Shown piece by piece: positions 12,099 through 25,017 of a stretch of 64,000 nucleotides of DNA. The translations under genes were made by a program, and so were the position numbers. The notes under the pieces were generated by a model. That model made no database searches. It was not told the DNA's origin and was given only the letters and a program-made list of their open reading frames with translations. Positions within the stretch are counted from its first letter, which is position 1. Every line of letters begins with the position of its first letter. This DNA comes from Apostichopus japonicus (taxonomy: Eukaryota; Echinodermata; Holothuroidea; Aspidochirotida; Stichopodidae), in NCBI RefSeq assembly GCF_037975245.1, contig NC_092571.1:1163501-1227500 (forward strand). Direction: 5' to 3'.

Positions 12099-15000
12099 AT
12101 GGATTTGTTCTCAGATTTGCCAGCTCCATGTAAGTATCAAATTATGATTAAGTTTTATGGTTGAGATAACTTTGAAACAGGTTTCGTATCCACAATACCT
12201 TGTCAATTGTCATCAAATAGAGCTTTGATATGGTAGCAAAGAAATAGCACAGCAGCCCTTGTTTGTTTCTTATAACAAAACAGTTCTTGGTCACCTGAGA
12301 TATATCTGTCCAAACATTATGGTCACCATTATCAGTTTCAATTATGGAGCATCCATCAATATGTACAGTAGGTATTGTTCAAATACTTTTAAGAAGTAAT
12401 GAAAACAATCCAACCTGCCTAAATGTTTCCCTTAAACCAACATTGAACCTGATCATGGGCAGCATCCATTCCATTTCCAGGGGATTTGAGATAGTCAATT
12501 GACATGCTGCGTTCTCATGATCATATGGTTACAATCTGGATGTATTACAGTAGGGGACTGGAGTTCTTAGGGGTTCAAGTTGTTTCTCATGCCCGAGCTC
12601 AATCTTGGGTGAATTTTTCTTAAGAATTATATGGCCTAAACTAAAGTTTGTTCTGAGAAAATGCTCCATCAGTTTGTCAAAGCTGAAGCTCTGTGTATTT
12701 GAAAGGCTTAGTTGGTTACTTTGGGAACTTTTACAGGTGTTAGAATTGAGATCTTTCCTTTTCTTTCTCAGCCAAAGAATCTGATGCTGGTAAACCTGCC
12801 GACCAGGAGAATGTTACTGATAACAAAAGGAAAGCTGACGAAGGAATAGTGGAATCGCCATCAAAGAAACAAGCTAAGGAACAAAGTAAGGACATTTTCA
12901 GGCATTTTTTTTCAAACGTACAATGTTATATATATTTCTGTTAGCCTGTTTTGTATCAAATTTTGTTTATGTTGATCGCTGAAGGACATAACTGCCATTC
13001 ATCTTTTATGAAGTAAAGAGGCAGAATATTTTCTTCATCGAAAGGTATCAGGTGATTATCAGATGGAAAGTGGAAATTAGTTGCTAACCTTAAATGTTTA
13101 ATACCTGATCACATTGCTGTCTGAAATGGGGACAGAGAAACAGAAAGGTTATATGTAGATGAATCCAAAGTCTAAAGATCTGTGCAAGTCAGACATACAT
13201 GGCTGTAGTAAATCTCAAATTTCCCAATTAAACATTATTAATAAAAGAGCCCATAGAATCTGCCTTAACATCCGTAGCTACGTCACCACTACTAAGCTCC
13301 TTGAAGCAGCAAACTCTTTACCACTTTTTGACCAACTAATCATCTCAAATGAAAAATCTTTAAAAAACACCCTCCATCTTGACCCCCTAATCCATGACCT
13401 CCTGCTTAAATACTTAGTTCACAAAACCTACGCAAAAAATCGATTTGATTGAGAGTTAGTGCCACAGTTAGTGCCAATTAATGCCAATCGTCAAAGTTGC
13501 TGTTATTTTATCTCTTGTGTTGTGTGTGTGTGTCTTAAGCCCATATAATCTGAAATACAAGTCATAGCAGAGTGGACATTCTGGTATAGAATGAGTCCCC
13601 CTTCAACGAGTGATTGTTCTCTCATGCTATCACTGTGAACACTCCACCCTCCCCCTCTCCCCCTTCTCCCTACACTGGCTTTCGGTTGTAGTTCTACTGT
13701 TACCTTGTATCATTGCTGATAAGTCTGTTTTATTTGAGCCATGCAGTGTTTGTGTTTTCCCGGTAGAATCCAAGTGGAAATGTTTGAAAGGTTTCCTGGC
13801 TGAGAGGCAGGGAGAGCGCGAGGAGATGCAAGATGCCCACGTTATCATCAATGATTTGACAGAGCTGTTTATCAACAGGCCATCCTTTGTGTAGGTTACT
13901 CTTTTATCTGATCTTTGTTTTCAAATCACATTTAAAGTATTGTTCGTCCATTAAAATATAAAATAAAATAAAATGAAATATTGGTTGATTTAATCAGAAA
14001 CTTTCGGCAAAAAATAGGGTTTCTGTCACTTCCAAGTCTGTAAACTATTCCGGATTTAATTTTCGGGAGAAATTCATTATATAACCAGTGCTGTGCTTAC
14101 ATGAATTTCTCGTTAAGCATCTATATTTACTTCTTGGATTGTTTCTCAAATTGTAAATGTACAATAAAAAAAGTCACAACTGCCTATTGGATTGCTGCCA
14201 GATATGAAAAGCAAATTTCCAGCTAACTATTAATTATGTTTCATAATGTTATTAATGATGTTTATTAATTTCATTCTCTACGGTTAAATGTCAGCTGAGA
14301 CTGGGAGGCTTGAATTCATAGCTGAGTACCATCAATGGATTTCCCCTCCCCTCCCCCACCAATGAAAATAGCTTATAGAAAAGAAAACTAGTCCCTTATT
14401 TTACGATATTAACCACTGATTTGAACAAATGAAAAGTTTTACAACCCCTAACTACATCTCTTTATATTACGTTCTTTAACAAATGTGTCGGCAACATGAA
14501 TGCTTTATATGTAACATTTTAGGTTTAATCTGTTTGTCTTTCAAATACAATTTGCTTGTTTATTGATTTATCTGTTGACAGTGAACGGTTAGCTTACTAT
14601 GGAGTGTTGTGTATTTGTTTGTTTAACAGTGTACGGTTAGCTTACTATGCACTGTTGCTATTTTATTTGTTTGTTGATTTATCTGTTGAGAGTGAACGGT
14701 AAGCTTACTATGCAATGTTGTTTGTTTATTGATTTATCTGTTGACAGTGAACGGTTAGCTTACTATGCAGTGTTGTGTATTTGTTTGGTTAACAGTGTAC
14801 GGTTAGCTTGCTATGCACTGTTTGTTTTATTTGTTTGTTGATTTATCTGTTGAAAGTGAACGGTTAGCTTACTATGCACTGTTCTTATTTTATTTGTTTA
14901 TTGATTTATCTGTTGATAGTGAACGGTTAGCTTACTATGCAGTGTTTGACGGTCACAGCGGAGCTCGAGCTGCCAAACACGCCGCCAAATGTCTCCATGA

Positions 15001-18000
15001 AAATATCAAGAAGATGTTTCCCAGCACCAAGAAAGAAACCTGGGAGAAAGATGTGAAAAGGTGTTTCATAGAGGCTTTTAAATCCACTGATGAAGATTTC
15101 TTGAAAGCAGCTAGTGCCCAGTAAGTAATCCTCTGATAGCATCTCAGCCATTTTGGTTATTTATTTGGCTATTCATACTTAGGATAGCTATGCCACATAT
15201 GTAAGGTAGGAGATGCCTATTGTTGTTTCAGGTCAAATTTCATCATAAACACAATAGGGATCTTGCAGACAACTCATACTTTACATCTAGATGTTTCATT
15301 TTAAGTAGAAGAATCCTATTTGTTTTTATAGAGGTGGACAGTCATTTTATTATCCACATTTTTGCTTCTCTGGTTGTCATGCTTGCATATTGTCGTTAAC
15401 TTTAACTGACTAAAGTGATAGTTATTGTTGATGGACATGTTTTAACATCATAGTGTGTGTCAACTTCCTTATTCAGCATCCTTCTATGGATTGGATGCCA
15501 TTCAATTCTGTGTTGTTTCAGTGCTCTTTCTCTGGTGCCATTTAAAGGGGGACAAAATCCCCTTAAGTATTTTTAAAAGTGTTTTTAAATGCAATTCCTG
15601 TTGTTTTTGAATAGCCTTCTTTCTCTTCTCTTCTTTCTCATTACAGTAAGGCAGGATTATATTCAGTATGGAAGCTGCTAAGATTTTTTTTTCTATTCAG
15701 CCTGCTTTGGCAGAGCTACTCTAGGAAAATGGCTGACGTTACTAGGAAACAATTCTTGACTTATGATTATGAAAACTCCCCTCCCAAGCCAACATCTTAA
15801 ACCAAACCAGTCTCTGGAATCCCGACTGACATTACCCAAAGACCCACTAGCCTTGGCCAGGTTCATTAAGAAAGCCAAACCAAACACCCTAATTGCCTTA
15901 ATCAGAAACCTAACAAACTCTTATATATAGAAACTACACCAGGTAACCCAGAATCAACCAATTAAATCATTAAATCTGTAAAATCTCCCACATGGAATGA
16001 AATGTGAAATGTAACCATCTAGTTTTGTTTTGTATCTTTACAACTGTAGGTAATCTTCTTTTCTTCTTCTAACCATTATTGTTTGTATTTAATCATTTTT
16101 GTAAACATGTTATAGATATTTCCCGTTCCACTGAGCAAAACAATATATTTTTGGGAGGGTGAAGGATGGGTGTACCAGGCCAGTGTAGTCGTGTAGGTCT
16201 CATGGGAAACTGACTGTTCTTTTTCTGTTCTGAACTGTAAGCTGTAGCCTTTAGTTTAGAAGTAATTTAAGTGCATAATAACTGGTAAAAATACTTGTGA
16301 AAGTGAAGGATAGATTGGGCTGGAGTGAGGGCGTGGAGGGGGTGGAGGATGACCCAGGGTGAATGTCAGCCATAAACACAATGGAAATTATGCTTCACCA
16401 TCCTCTGTAGGGGTATGGGATATTTTCAGTTTCTCTCTACTTTCCTACGTACATACATGTTCTTACAGAATATTTCTTTGAAAATGTTTTCTTCGCCAGG
16501 AAGCCAGCATGGAAGGATGGTTCCACAGCTGTGTGTGTAATGGCTGTCAATGATACGCTGTATATTGCCAATGTTGGAGACAGCAGGGTGAGTAGCCAGC
16601 GAATATTAATCGACCAATTAGTGTGCTACAGGGGAACAGGTGGATGGTAAAGGGGTAACAACTTTGAGGGGTACAGGGGTGGATCTTTAAAATGGAAGGG
16701 GGTCATTTGAGCCAACTTCAATGTAAGGAACTGAGTGGGGGGGGGGGTCCTCCCCCAGAGAGACAGTTAAAAGTTTACAAGTGAAATGTTGCATTCTGAG
16801 GGATACCATAAACTACTTTGACTTTTGTTTATGTGGGTTTGATAACCTGAGGTATGTGTTTGTCTGGAATTTCTGTCTTTGGCCTGTAGTTACATTTGAT
16901 AGGTCCTCTAGAATGCCCCTTTAAAGCTTAAGAGTTGATGACATCTGCTCCTCAGTACAGGACTAAAGGGTAATGTTAATCCATTGCCTTAAAAATGTTA
17001 ACAACTCAACCCAAACATGTTCTTCTGAATTTTCTTGGATTCGGCTCATATTTGTAATGTAAATATTAAACATGTCATTTTAGATTTGTGTTGCATTTGA
17101 GAGAGCTGACCTAATGTTATGTGTACTAAAGTACAAAGTCCAGTCACTTATTAATTGAAAGAGTCATTTATCAAAGATTTGTTCTCATTGATAGCAACCT
17201 AGACTCATCGGTGTCTGTTTTAATGGTCTACAAAAGATCAAAATAAATTGTGTGCCTATAGTCATGGTCGCATGTCGTAAGGTGGGCACCTTTTCAATAA
17301 CGGTGTTAAAAATGGCAAAAAACATATTTCTTGATATTTTGTATATATTGATAGCCTCTAATAGTTAACACCATTTTTAGCCATAAAACATGTTTATTTT
17401 TCGAGATAATCCTTAATTACTAATTAATTAATACACAGTTGTCCATGTAAATCTCAATTTTCAAACACGTTTTTCTCAAATCGGACCTTTTTCACAAAAA
17501 GTCCTACCAAATTTTTATTTCATGCAAGAAATTTACCAGATTTGGAGGATTTGTTCTGAACATGATAATACTTCGTGGTATAATTCAAAATATTTTACAT
17601 TAAGAAGTTCATATGCTAATTACATCAGCAAGGTCAACGACATTTTTATGTGTAATTAATGAACAGTTTATTCTATCATTAAGGAAATTAAAGTCAAGAA
17701 GAGAAATATATACACAAGCAAGTTCTTAAGGTACTGCAATTAATGTTACAGTCAATAAAAAATGAAAAAATGGAACAAATAACTCATTAAAGTATTCAAA
17801 TTGGCTTATTAATAGGATTAATTAAGGTAACGAAAATCAATTCCATTGATGCGCACAATACAACGGCTGAAGTAACAAAATTTTGACTCCAACCCAAATG
17901 CATGACTTACAGTATTTTAAAACAAATTAGGAGGTTTCTATACTTGAAGTTATGAAATGAAAGAATAGACAAACAAATAACTCAATTAATATTTAAATTG

Positions 18001-21000
18001 GCTCATTTATGGGATTAATTAAGTACTGAATGTCCATTCCTTTGTTGCGTACAATACCAATGGCTGAAATTACCAAAATTTTCCACCCCTAACCCAGATG
18101 TATGACTTATTTTGTTAAAGCAAAATAGTAGGTTCCTCCACTTGAAGTAATGAAAATGAATTTAAAAATGAAAGAATAGACTAACAAATAACTTTTTTAA
18201 TATTCAAATTGGCTCACTAATAGGATTACCAGTAATTAAGGTAATGATTGCCCATTCCATCATTGCATATGGACTTTTAGCCAAAATTACAGAAATATGC
18301 ACTCTAACCAAAAGTCACGACTTATTGCGTATCAATTGTTGAAAAAATCAACTTAAATACTGTTTTTACATTCCTTCCTGTCTAAATTTGTAATAGCATG
18401 GTAAAAGAAACCAGTTATTTGAACTTATGCCCATGATTTTTCATATATTGCTCACTCCCGCATCTGCCTGCACCGCATCCGCCTGCACCTCCACCCCTGG
18501 CAGTTTTCATTCAAACTGATGCCATTTTTTTACAAAGCACTGTATGATCTCATGTTTCTCCACACTGAAAGCATATTAAATTAGGCTTAAAATGAGGTAT
18601 TAACCAGCACTGTAGGATAAGGGGTTGTGAAATACCAATCAAATTTGTGACAAAGTTTTCGGAAAAGCGTTATTCCTCCACCCTTTTGGGATACCCAACT
18701 CAGGACATGCGACCTCATCCATTAAGGCAGCATTTTGTCAATTTGGTCAAATTGATAAATTTGGTCCTAAATACTCCATTTCCAATTTTTATTAGATTGA
18801 CTAGACAAATTTTCTTCCAAGTAGTAGGGATGCACCAGATATCAAATCTGTTATCTAGCCAAATCTTGGACCCATCTCAAGTATCAGCCTTACGTTGTGC
18901 ATATGATTACTACTAAAATGTTTGGGCATCAAACTTTTATAACAATGGTTATCAATAATTACTGGCTAAGATATGCTAATGAGGAAAATAGCTCAGATAA
19001 AAACCCGTCTTTAGCTGAATTATCTGAAAATACTGTTTTTGAGAAGTATTTCTCTGCCAAGACAAACTTGCTAGAAATTTGTCAAATAAATGTGAAACAT
19101 GTAAATAGTTCTGATGGATCCAGGCATAGCCTTGACCTTTGTTGGAATTGACCTGAAACTGTACAACTAATGATTTATTCTGCTTATGAGATACAGATAT
19201 ATGGTTGTAGCATATCACAAAGAACTGGACAGAAATTGTTAATGGCGACTTTGTTTGCTGACCAGAACACTACAGGACTATGACATACCAGTAACTCAGG
19301 AAGGGGTACAAGGTGGGCCTGTGTAAAGTGTCACGCCACCCAAAAGGGTAACATTAAGGGGCACTTTAGTTACTGGTTGTAGCTATTTCTTCTCTCTGTT
19401 GTATCTTTGTTGTCTCTCAAGGCGATGATATGTCGATACAACCCGGACGAGAAGAAGCATCATTTTATTCCACTCAGCAAAGAGCACAATCCTATCCAGT
19501 ACGAAGAGAGAATGAGAATACAGAAGTCTGGTGGATATGTCAGGTATTTTTATTTCATTTAATTTATTTTCCAATAGAAACTACTGTGGCTGGTACCCGA
19601 AATGGGAAAGGAGAACCACACAGGAATGGTCACAGCCACAGTAGGTCCTGGTCACTGTCCCCAAGTGGCCGTAGAAGTAGGTCAGATAGGAACCATAGGG
19701 GCAAAGAGAAGATACCGTCCCCAGATGGCAAATAGATACCTAAGGGCACAGAGAAGATACCGCTCCCCAGATAGCAAATAGATACCGTAGGGTGCAGAGA
19801 AGATATCAGTCCCCAGATAGCAAATATATACCTTAGGGCGAAGAGAAGATACCGTCCCCAGATGGCAAATAGATACCTAAGGGCACAGAGAAGATACCGG
19901 TCCCCAGGTAGCAAGTAAATACTGTAGGGCAAAGAGAAGATACCGGTCCCCAGATAGCAAATAGATACCGTAGTGTGTAGAGAAGATACCGGTCCCCAAA
20001 TAGCAAATAAATACTGTAGGGCAAAGAGAAGATACCGGTCCCCAGGTAGCAAATATATACTGTGTAGGGCACAGAGAAGATACTGGTCCCCAGATAGCAA
20101 ATAGATACCGTAGGGTGTAGAGAAGATACCGGTCCCCAGATAGCAAATAAATACTGTAGGGCAAAGAGAAGATACCGGTCCCCCAGATGGCATATAAATA
20201 CTGTAGGGCAAAGAGATTATACCGCTCCCCAGATGTAGACAAGAGCCAGTTTGGCAGGTTCAGCAGACAAGTTTATTATAGACAGTACCTGGAGAGAGAG
20301 AAGGGAAGAGAAACAAATAGAGCAAAAGAGACAGAAAATGAAAGAGTGGCAGCATGTCCACAGGGCCTGCAGTGTGGACATTTGTCCCGCACAGACATTC
20401 ACGATGAGGGGGACGCCCTAGATTGCATAGCATCAGTGGCACCCTAAGGTCTGGAAAACAATGTACAGGACTTGCCATTGTACGACACGAGTTCAGAATG
20501 GTACACTCTGAGGAATATGGAGGAGATCCCGGGGGGGGGGGGAACAAAGTTTTCTCCGGAGTTAGTGACCAGAGTTAGCCAGACGTTGGAACGGGTGAAA
20601 AATCTGGCACGATTGTTGAAGCATTTTAATAACAGTGAAGTGTTTATATTGGGTGGGGGTTGGGGAAAGGGGAGGAGTCCTCTATCCATGAGAAATCTGA
20701 CATTTTATGAATATAGCAGAAGCAGAATTGAGTTTCTTTATTTGAATGGAGGAAGAGTGGAGGGCGGTTATGTCACATCACCACAAGTACAATCAGCTCT
20801 TCTTTCTGGAAGCTCTTTTTTTTTTGCTTTTGATCTGTAGAAGTGGTGCAAGGAGAGGGAGTTAGTAGAGGCATAATTACATTCTCTGAGGGTATTATGT
20901 ATTTTATTGGTGGTGCAGCATTTATTCTTGTTAGAGATCTGCCGATCTGGTTGCTAAGGATGACAGAATATAGCAATTCATAATATTGGATATGTGTCAG

Positions 21001-22370
21001 ATTACTAGCGTAGGGTAAATATGATTAATATTCATCAAAAAGTGGGATAAAACAATACAAACCAATTCATGAATCAGATAAACAGGCTTTGGTAGAGCTC
21101 TCCCGTTATTTCTTTTCCTGTTTTTGTTCAGGGATGGACGACTGATGGGTATCTTAGAAGTGTCTCGTTCCCTAGGCGACGGCCGCTTTAAACATTGTGG
21201 TGTCGTCTGCCTGCCGGACGTCAAGAAGTGTCAGCTGACCGACCATGACCGTTATATTTTGCTCTCCTGCGACGGATTATGGACAAACTTTGAGCCTTCT
21301 ACAGCCTTGGAGTTTGTCCAGAAGATAATTAATGTGAGTAGCCTTACTCTCTGCTGTTTTTGACATTATAGTTCAAAGAGTCTCCATGCTATGTTGTATA
21401 TATAAATAAATAAACAGCAGAGAAAGGTGGAACACTATATTAAACAATCGTAGAAGAGCAAATATATTATTGGCTTGAAGGGGATTTTGATGAGTGGTCT
21501 TAAAAGGAGTTTCTGGTGGATTAAGCCAAGTGTCACAATCAGGAATGACCTTTGCCAGGAATATTTTAACATGAGATACTCATGTCAGAAGTCCATATTT
21601 CCAGCGTAACGTAGTCCTATACCGGTAAATTACGGTCCTATGACTTATTAAATTGAACCACTTTTGACAATTAGTATTCACAGACAAAGAACAAGTCAGA
21701 AATATTCAACATACTTTACTTTTTCTTTCTTCACTATTTGAAATCAAAATGGACAGGTTGGCATAAAGATCAAGATTGCTACATATGGAGATTGTTTTAA
21801 TTATGCTCAAGTGTCAAAAATTTGCCAAAAAGCTGCAATAAAGCAATTTCTTGAGTCCAGCTTTTGTAAATTTACAAGAATCCATATTTTAGTGTTTCAT
21901 AGTTCGGCTACTCAAGTTTCATTGGCATAAAGTAATAGGAAATGACTCGTTCATCAGCCCTTACTTTGCCCTTAAAACACTAGGAGGGGAGTCATAGTTA
22001 ATTGTAACCTTAGGTTTGAGTTACTGTACATAAAATGCAAAAAGCAATTCTAACATATTTAATACTTGTGTGATATATTGTATGATGATTAGATTTCAAG
22101 GTTAGCTAAAAGTGGTTTTAGATATTTATATTTGATTATAGCATATTATCATGAGATATCTGGACAGTCTTTGATATCTCAATCACTTCTTCCTTCACTT
22201 GTGATGATGTCACTGCCTCTTGATTATTCCTCTTCTTTACCAAACAGGACGGAGAGACTCCCTCAGATGAAAAATTTGAGGTAGCTTGCAACAAACTTGC
22301 GTCAGAGGCGGTCAGAAGGGGGAGTTCAGATAATGTGACAGTCATACTGGTGAGGATATCACAAAGGTGA
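12099..22370 (+). CDS. ILKAP: ILKAP, PP2C-type Ser/Thr phosphatase (eight exons, complete)
   Basis: Exons are 12099-12129, 12772-12885, 13767-13890, 14920-15120, 16500-16587, 19422-19543, 21132-21333 and 22248-22370. All introns are GT/AG and frames join exactly over 1,005 nt (334 residues; human 392). The product is a metal-dependent phosphatase that in vertebrates binds and restrains integrin-linked kinase. The start MDLFSDLPAP matches the family N-terminus; a Lys/Glu-rich linker follows. PP2C motifs in order are GEREEMQDAHV (64-74), FDGHSG (99-104), KDGSTA (162-167), YIANVGDSR (178-186), SKEHNPIQYEERMRIQKSGG (exon 6), EVSRSLGDG (236-244), LLSCDGLW (270-277) and GSSDNVTVILV (from 319). The metal ligands expected from PP2C structures, D100, D274 and D322, are present, so an active enzyme is predicted. 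Oddities: the exon-4 acceptor and the coding 3' end have both been tandemly duplicated (separate entries). The intron between exons 2 and 3 carries a LINE fragment. Confidence 0.93.
13159..13452 (+). mobile_element. Non-LTR retrotransposon fragment, C-terminal coding end
   Basis: A 97-codon frame inside ILKAP intron 2 contains an INKRAHRICLNI-like block followed by SLPLFDQLIISNEKSL. This layout (I-x-KRA-x-RI, a short gap, then LxxLPLxxxR/I followed by a Lys-rich helix) is seen just before the stop codon in the ORF2 of CR1/Jockey-type LINEs. A stop codon lies immediately upstream, so only a truncated relic is present. The match is by pattern memory and should be treated as probable, not certain. 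Confidence 0.45.
14566..14945 (+). repeat. Tandem duplication of the ILKAP exon-4 splice acceptor, seven copies
   Basis: The block TGATTTATCTGTTGA(c/t)AG|TGAACGGTTAGCTTACTATGC, that is, intron end plus exon start, is repeated with post-AG positions at 14582, 14630, 14693, 14748, 14796, 14857 and 14920. Spacings are 48, 63, 55, 48, 61 and 63; copies 1-3 and 4-6 form a higher-order unit of about 166 bases. Only the last copy continues into TTTGACGG, encoding the FDG metal-binding motif, and it is the functional exon 4. All copies keep an AG, so they are potential competing acceptors. Confidence 0.9.
15700..15930 (+). mobile_element. Possible degenerate coding relic in ILKAP intron 4
   Basis: A plus-strand frame between roughly 15784 and 15930 reads as a compact, charged peptide with NQSLESRLTLPKDPLALA and a following ARFIKKAKPNTLIALI segment, then a stop. 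Its composition is more protein-like than the surrounding AT-rich intron, and it ends at a stop followed by C/A-rich DNA, as retrotransposon ends often do. No family is recognised; it may be a retroelement relic or chance. Confidence 0.2.
17775..18330. repeat. Three tandem ~200-bp repeats in ILKAP intron 5
   Basis: A unit beginning AACTC(a/t)TTAA.. and containing TTCAAATTGGCT, AATAGGATTAATTAAG, a TTCC(a/t)TTG(a/t)TGCG block, GGCTGAA.TTAC.AAAATTT and a final (a/t)CACGACTTA-type end starts at about 17781, 17978 and 18189. The copies are strongly diverged, with point changes and small indels, so the duplication is old. No coding potential is seen. Confidence 0.6.
19690..20240. repeat. 46-bp minisatellite in ILKAP intron 6
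   Basis: About eleven copies of a 46-base unit built from AAGATACCGGTCCCCAGATA, GCAAATAGATACCGTAGGGC and AAAGAG lie in tandem. Because 46 is not a multiple of 3 and the unit has no stop codons on the minus strand, several long overlapping minus-strand frames (up to 193 codons) result; these are by-products and not genes. A single TACCGG/CCGGTA core recurs in most units. Confidence 0.9.
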
Positions 22371-22640
22371 CAGGATGTGACAGCAATAGCGTCGAGGATT
22401 TCACCAAGGTGATGGGATGTGACTAATCCTGGTGAAAATATATCTCAAAGGTGACAGTCATACTGGTGAGGATATCGCATAGGTGACAGGATGTGACAGC
22501 AAGTGGCGAGGATTTCACCAAGGTGACGGGATGTGACTAATCCTGGTGATAATATATTTCAAAGGTGACAGTTCTACTGGTGAGATGTCACAATGGTGAC
22601 AGCATGACTGTGATCCTGGTGTCAAGATGTGACAGTTCTA
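22335..22640 (+). repeat. Minisatellite derived from the ILKAP coding 3' end
   Basis: The block GTGACAGTCATACTGGTGAG followed by GATATC, which encodes the NVTVILVRIS end of the phosphatase, recurs with a period of about 115 bases at 22335, 22451 and 22565, in decreasing similarity. Within each period is a shorter echo, GAGGATTTCACCAAGGTGA. The first copy contains the true stop codon (22368-22370); later copies would form the start of the 3' UTR. Confidence 0.8.
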
Positions 22641-25000
22641 TTGTGAGATATCACAAATGTAACATGATATGTAATTGATCCTGCTGAGGATGTCACAGAA
22701 TGTGACAGATGAGATCTTGAAATGTACTTACACTGTACCTAGTTACTACTTCTCAGAAAGTGGTTTAGTTTATATATTGACCGTGAAAGCATCATGTATG
22801 TGAGCTATCGTTAGATGGACTGTATGAATGGTAGGCAGACTTACTATAACAGTGATGTATGTGACATTAATTTCGATGAGCATGTCGTGTACGTCCACCG
22901 TTCAGCTGGTGTTGATATGTTTGACGAGATTGCTTCTGCTAGATCAGCTACAAGTAACAGTGAACAGACAACAGTATAGGTTTGTACTGTGGTGGTTGTT
23001 TAAATAATACCACCAGAGAGAAGATAGGCCCTCAGAGTTGGAACAATTTTTATCTGTGTTAAATAATAATGACATGAATAATTGAAAGAGGGAAGTTTAA
23101 CCCACTCAGTCTAAGATATGGTGTGAATGACAACATCAAGTTTGGTATCTAAATATTTTATCTATTTTTAACTTATATAAATAGGTCATTCCCTGTTAAA
23201 TCACCATATTTTGGAGTATGTTGTAGTTCAACCTCTTTTAAAAACTACCAAATTGATTGTATGCTTAGAAAACCATGCAATAAGCATATTCTGAAAATTT
23301 CAGTTGCATTGCTTCAAAATTGGCCGATTTTATCACACTTTGAAATTCTGCAATTTGTCGCAACTAAGTCATTTTCTTGATTTTTGAGGATTGATTTCTC
23401 AGCAATTAAATATCTTACTACCTAGGCTATTGAAGTTATTTTATTAAGCTATTCAATGTTCAAAATTTGGTGGTTCCAATAAGGGTATGCAGTTTGCCAG
23501 TGTTGTATTTTTGGATGTGTGCAAGATTATTTCTAGTACCACTGTAGACATTGAGAAATCAACCTTTAAATGTTGAAAGTTGGTGGCTGGACTTGCATGG
23601 TGGCTGGACTTGCTAGCTTTACAATAGACATCATAAAATGCATGTACAAATAGCAACAAAAAAGAAAAATATGATTTTAAATAGTCAGTTGTAAAATTTG
23701 ACCCTTCGATGCCCTGTTTTGAATACAAGGTCTTCATTTTAATAGTTATTGAACAATAACTTTTACAATAAGGTCTGAACAGAGGGACTGAATCCATCAA
23801 AGAATCCTCTGTAATATTTCGCTTATGAACAAATCAGCTTCTAAATTTCTAGCAAAAGTGAAAGGCTTTTTTCCCCATCTTTAACAGCTCCAACCATTTT
23901 ATTTTTAGAAGAACAGTCTAGGTAACATATTTGCAGGTGAATAAAATGTAAAATGTCTTGAAAACTAAACTAGATGTAACCATGAAAAATTTACCTACAA
24001 AAACTATGCATTTCACTGTAACATTTCTGGCAAAATAAAACATTTAAAAAAGGTTAGCTTATTGTCATATGAAAATCTGATAGTTTTCCCTAAATTCTAT
24101 TTGCTCGAGTCGCTAGTATTTAATCTAGTCCAGCTATCTATTCGTCATATCTATTATGAGTTTGTTTGATAGAACCATGTCCGTATAGTTGAATATACAA
24201 AGAACGGTCATTTTACTTCATTTAACAATTTGATATATTCATAACCTGCTTAATCATATCATAAATCATTCTTCTGACAACTGAAAACTTTCAATATTTC
24301 CACTTTAACCAAGAATTTCGTAAAATTCATGAATCAAAAGGGTGCAGACGCTCAGATGATCTGCTTTCTATTTCTGACGTTGGTTATACAGGTCAGCATC
24401 AATGTGTCAGTCACTTAAACAATGACCCAATCATGTCAATTTATTAAGTGTTTATGATCTCAAAGTTGCCCTGAGACACATCAAGATAAAGGTTTAGAGG
24501 TGTTAAGTATTTCTATATCCATTTTCATTCAGTAAGTCATACAGTTTATGAGACAAGATTTTTCAATAAACAGAAAGTAAGTTATCAGGCTTACTAACTC
24601 CACTGGAGCCCTCCATTCCTCTGTTTTTGTGTGTTAATGCCCCAAAACGATCCCCATTGCACGATATTATATCCAAATGAACTAGAAAATGCTGCTTGAA
24701 GGTTTCTTAAATAGAGGATAAAACAGTTTAATTTTACTTTCCGGAACCAGGATAATATTAAAGACCAGAACTGGCAGTAGAAATGACACCAGTGTGTAAT
24801 TGGACCACTTTGATTAATCCCTATTTATAAGCCTTAGGAATTATAGAATTATGAGTTTTCAATACACTTTCATAAAGATGTTGGGAAAGCACTGCCCTAT
24901 GCATATGTTAATGATGTGTGTTATAATATGATTTATGTTACTCATGATTTGCATCTTGAAATGAGTGTGAGTATAACCAAATCTGGTAGTATCATCGGTG
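22641..25000. other. Intergenic region downstream of ILKAP
   Basis: No gene is recognised. An AATAAA at about 23940 is a possible ILKAP poly(A) signal, which would imply a long 3' UTR. The only local structure seen is a short direct duplication of GGTGGCTGGACTTGC near 23580-23610. A 115-codon minus-strand frame at 23453-23800 has no recognisable motif. Confidence 0.4.
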
Positions 25001-25017
25001 TATTGGTCTAAGCTTAA

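Noticed and set aside
19630-20242. Long overlapping minus-strand frames (193, 121 and 79 codons)
   Set aside because: They run through the 46-bp minisatellite, which lacks minus-strand stops in every register; the predicted peptides are the same repeat in shifted frames.
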